Assembly: GCA_031259035.1 (NCBI GenBank)
Contig: JAIRLZ010000081.1
Location: 1-6,661, forward strand
Direction of reading: 5' to 3'
From: Treponema sp.
Lineage (GTDB): Bacteria > Spirochaetota > Spirochaetia > Treponematales > Breznakiellaceae
Length of the DNA stretch: 6,661 nt
In this document: piece after piece, positions 4,934-6,661 of the stretch
Position numbering within the stretch: the stretch's first letter is position 1
Layout of the letters: every line of letters starts with the position of its first letter
Program-made: the position numbers and the translations under genes
Notes under the pieces: generated by a model
Database searches by the model: none
What the model saw: the letters and a program-made list of their open reading frames with translations, nothing else
What the model was told of the DNA's origin: nothing

Positions 4934-6640
4934 TTAGAGATCGCGCTTCATGCCCGCATCCGGCAACGTGAACGCCAAACCGCAGCAAAGCATGAGTATG
5001 ACGCCCGCCGCGCAGGCGGAGCCGTAACGGTACGCGCCGGCAGCGCGGTAAATCAGGAGGGGCAACGTTTCAAAATTTTCGATTCCCAGCATCATCACGG
5101 CATTTAGTTCTCCGAGGCTGATGGCCGCGGCAAAGCCAAAAGCCGAGCGGATGTGCCTGCCGCACAGCGGAATATCCACCGTGAAAAGCCGTTTGAGCGG
5201 GGACGCGCCAAGCGACTCCGCCGCGTTGATGATTCCGGTGTTGACGGCGTGGATCCCTTCCATAATGGCGTTGGCGGCAAACGGCAGCGCCGTCACTGCG
5301 TGTACCGCGACAACGGCGGCTACATTCGCGCCGCGATTCCTGCCGTATAGCATAAGAAAGCCCAATCCCATCACAATGCCTGACGACGCAAGCGGCGCGG
5401 AAACAAAGAGCCGGATTGCGCGCGCCAGTAGGGGCGCCGCGCCGCCGCCTTTTGCGGCGTTTCTTTCACTGTTTTGCACTGTCCACGCCGCGATAATCGC
5501 CAATACGCACGCCGCCAGAGCGGAACAAAACGCCAGCGCAAGCGAGCGGGCCAGGGCGGGGGCGCATCGTTCCCCAATGCTCAACCACCATTTGAGAGAT
5601 GCCGCCGCCGCTCCGGAGCGTGAAACTCTTGAAAGAAACGATTCCACGACGATTGAAAGGAGAGGTCCTAAAACAACGCAGCCGGCGATCAAAAGGTAGA
5701 ACAAAAATGGCCAAGACGTACGGAGCGGCATAGGCTTCTTTTCCATAGTACGACGAACATTGTCAGGAAAAAAGGTTTGCGTCTTCCGCTCGAAAAATAC
5801 GGTTAAGGCGAACACGATGACCGCGATGACGGTTTCCGTTATGGCGAATACGCTCGCCTCTCTGAAAGAGAGGAGGATGCGGCTGTACCGGTAGATTTCC
5901 ACCCCAAGCGTGGTCGCCCGAGGACCGCCGCCCAGCGCCAGCACAATGGAAAAACTCATAAAACTGTAGAGAAAGGCAAGCGACGCGGAGCGCATGATCG
6001 CGGGAGTTATCGCGGGCAGGAAAAGAGTCCTCGCCGTTGTCAAGGGAGACGCGCCAAGCGTCGCCGCCGCCGGAGCGTAGGCTTGCCTGACGTGTACAAG
6101 ACTGTCCCCTACAAGGCGGATCACAAGCGGAAAATTGTAAAAAGCATGTGCCAGCACAATGGCCGACGTCTGGTACAGGATGGGCGCGCGGGGCGCGCCG
6201 TCTTTCCCGCCACCCATAAGCGCGGCGATGAAACGGTTGAACCATCCGGCGTTGCCGAAGAAAAGCACAAACCCAAGCGCCACAAGGATGGACGGCATGG
6301 CAAAAGGAACAGCCGTTAATGGACGCAAAGCGCGGGCGAGTTTTGAATCGCTTGCGCCCACAAACCACGCGCCGGGCAGTCCCAAAAGCAAAGCCGCAAT
6401 CGCGCTGAAAAACGCCTGTTTAATGGTAAACAGGGCTATGGGCAACACAGGCAGACTGCGCAACGCGACGGCTGGCGCAGTGTGAGATTCATCGTTTGAG
6501 AAAGCGCTTGAGAACACTGAAAAACCTCCGGCGAGAGCCGCGCCATACGGCAGGATAAACGCGCCTGTTACCGCGAGTATAGGGACAAGCGCGAGGAGAT
6601 TGGTTTTTTTGTAAAAATCAACGGTGTCGTTCATAATCAT
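4934..6640 (-). CDS. thiP: ABC transporter permease, duplicated, ThiP type (probable thiamine/TPP uptake)
   Basis: Inner-membrane permease of 568 residues with two fused binding-protein-dependent transport domains, expected to import thiamine or a related ligand with a periplasmic binding protein and an ATPase. Each half has about six membrane segments and an EAA-type loop that contacts the ATPase: AAATLGASPL...LPAITP (191-213) and NAAESLGASPL...IPL (472-492). ThiP-like features in the first half are AHAFYNFPLVIRL (164-176) and LGGGPRATTLGVEIYRYS (236-253). Escherichia coli ThiP is about 536 residues, so the size fits. Related iron(III) permeases (FbpB type) are the main alternative. Two ATGs (6640, 6634) are possible starts and neither has a strong ribosome site, so coupling to an upstream gene ending in 6614-6661 is likely; two upstream frames would overlap this start and one would stop just before it. 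No ATPase gene follows; ssrA does. Confidence 0.8.
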   Translation of the reverse strand: MIMNDTVDFYKKTNLLALVPILAVTGAFILPYGAALAGGFSVFSSAFSNDESHTAPAVALRSLPVLPIALFTIKQAFFSAIAALLLGLPGAWFVGASDSKLARALRPLTAVPFAMPSILVALGFVLFFGNAGWFNRFIAALMGGGKDGAPRAPILYQTSAIVLAHAFYNFPLVIRLVGDSLVHVRQAYAPAAATLGASPLTTARTLFLPAITPAIMRSASLAFLYSFMSFSIVLALGGGPRATTLGVEIYRYSRILLSFREASVFAITETVIAVIVFALTVFFERKTQTFFPDNVRRTMEKKPMPLRTSWPFLFYLLIAGCVVLGPLLSIVVESFLSRVSRSGAAAASLKWWLSIGERCAPALARSLALAFCSALAACVLAIIAAWTVQNSERNAAKGGGAAPLLARAIRLFVSAPLASSGIVMGLGFLMLYGRNRGANVAAVVAVHAVTALPFAANAIMEGIHAVNTGIINAAESLGASPLKRLFTVDIPLCGRHIRSAFGFAAAISLGELNAVMMLGIENFETLPLLIYRAAGAYRYGSACAAGVILMLCCGLAFTLPDAGMKRDL

Positions 6641-6661
6641 AGCCTAGCAGTTTGTCGCGCT

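Noticed and set aside
5121..5699. 192-codon plus-strand open frame opposite the permease
   Set aside because: It is antisense to clear ThiP-type coding sequence; low-complexity, alanine- and arginine-rich shadow of a GC-rich gene.
5763..6368. 201-codon minus-strand frame inside the permease
   Set aside because: Another frame of the same strand as the permease, rich in Arg, Cys and His, with no membrane pattern; a frame shadow.
6641..6661. 3' end of an upstream gene overlapping the permease start
   Set aside because: One minus-strand frame stops just before the ATG, one stops with ATGA overlap and one runs into the permease; 21 bases cannot decide between them.

Overview
The window looks like part of a spirochaete chromosome, most likely a Treponema-like species of moderate GC content. 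The best lineage clue is the tmRNA: its tag reads ADDSFDYAFAA, close to the ...SFDYALAA tags I recall for Treponema pallidum and T. denticola. A ThiP-type permease and a membrane GGDEF protein also fit that group. There are no insertion sequences, CRISPR arrays, tRNA genes or rRNA genes. The four long genes read cleanly.

Layout. Positions 66-2140 (+) hold a two-gene unit: a fold-type I PLP aminotransferase, then, 5 nt later, an exported HEAT-repeat protein. It converges on a 615-residue membrane diguanylate cyclase on the minus strand (2167-4014) with a periplasmic Cache-like sensor, a PAS-like region and an intact GGEEF site. Positions 4015-4468 form a long gene-poor region. Next comes ssrA (tmRNA, 4469-4824, minus) with a good sigma-70-type promoter at 4834-4862. 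Last is a duplicated ABC permease of the ThiP type (4934-6640, minus), whose upstream partners lie outside the window.

The most interesting part is 4015-4270, upstream of the cyclase. A run of 15 G (C on the transcribed strand) lies between a TTGACC box and a perfect TATAAT box that face the cyclase. The spacer is now 24 bp; loss of about seven bases would give the optimal 17 bp. The same run also lies inside a short ORF (start 4217) with its own promoter and strong Shine-Dalgarno site. With 15 C it stops after 28 codons. With 13 or 16 C it would continue to a stop directly before the cyclase Shine-Dalgarno site, in the cyclase's frame. Slipped-strand changes in the run could therefore switch c-di-GMP synthesis by transcription, by translational coupling, or both. 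This is inference from sequence geometry; only the tract and the boxes are seen directly.

The genes are not an obvious single pathway. Aminotransferase plus HEAT protein is one unit, the cyclase with its leader is a signalling unit, ssrA is a stand-alone housekeeping RNA, and the permease is the visible end of a probable thiamine-uptake operon.
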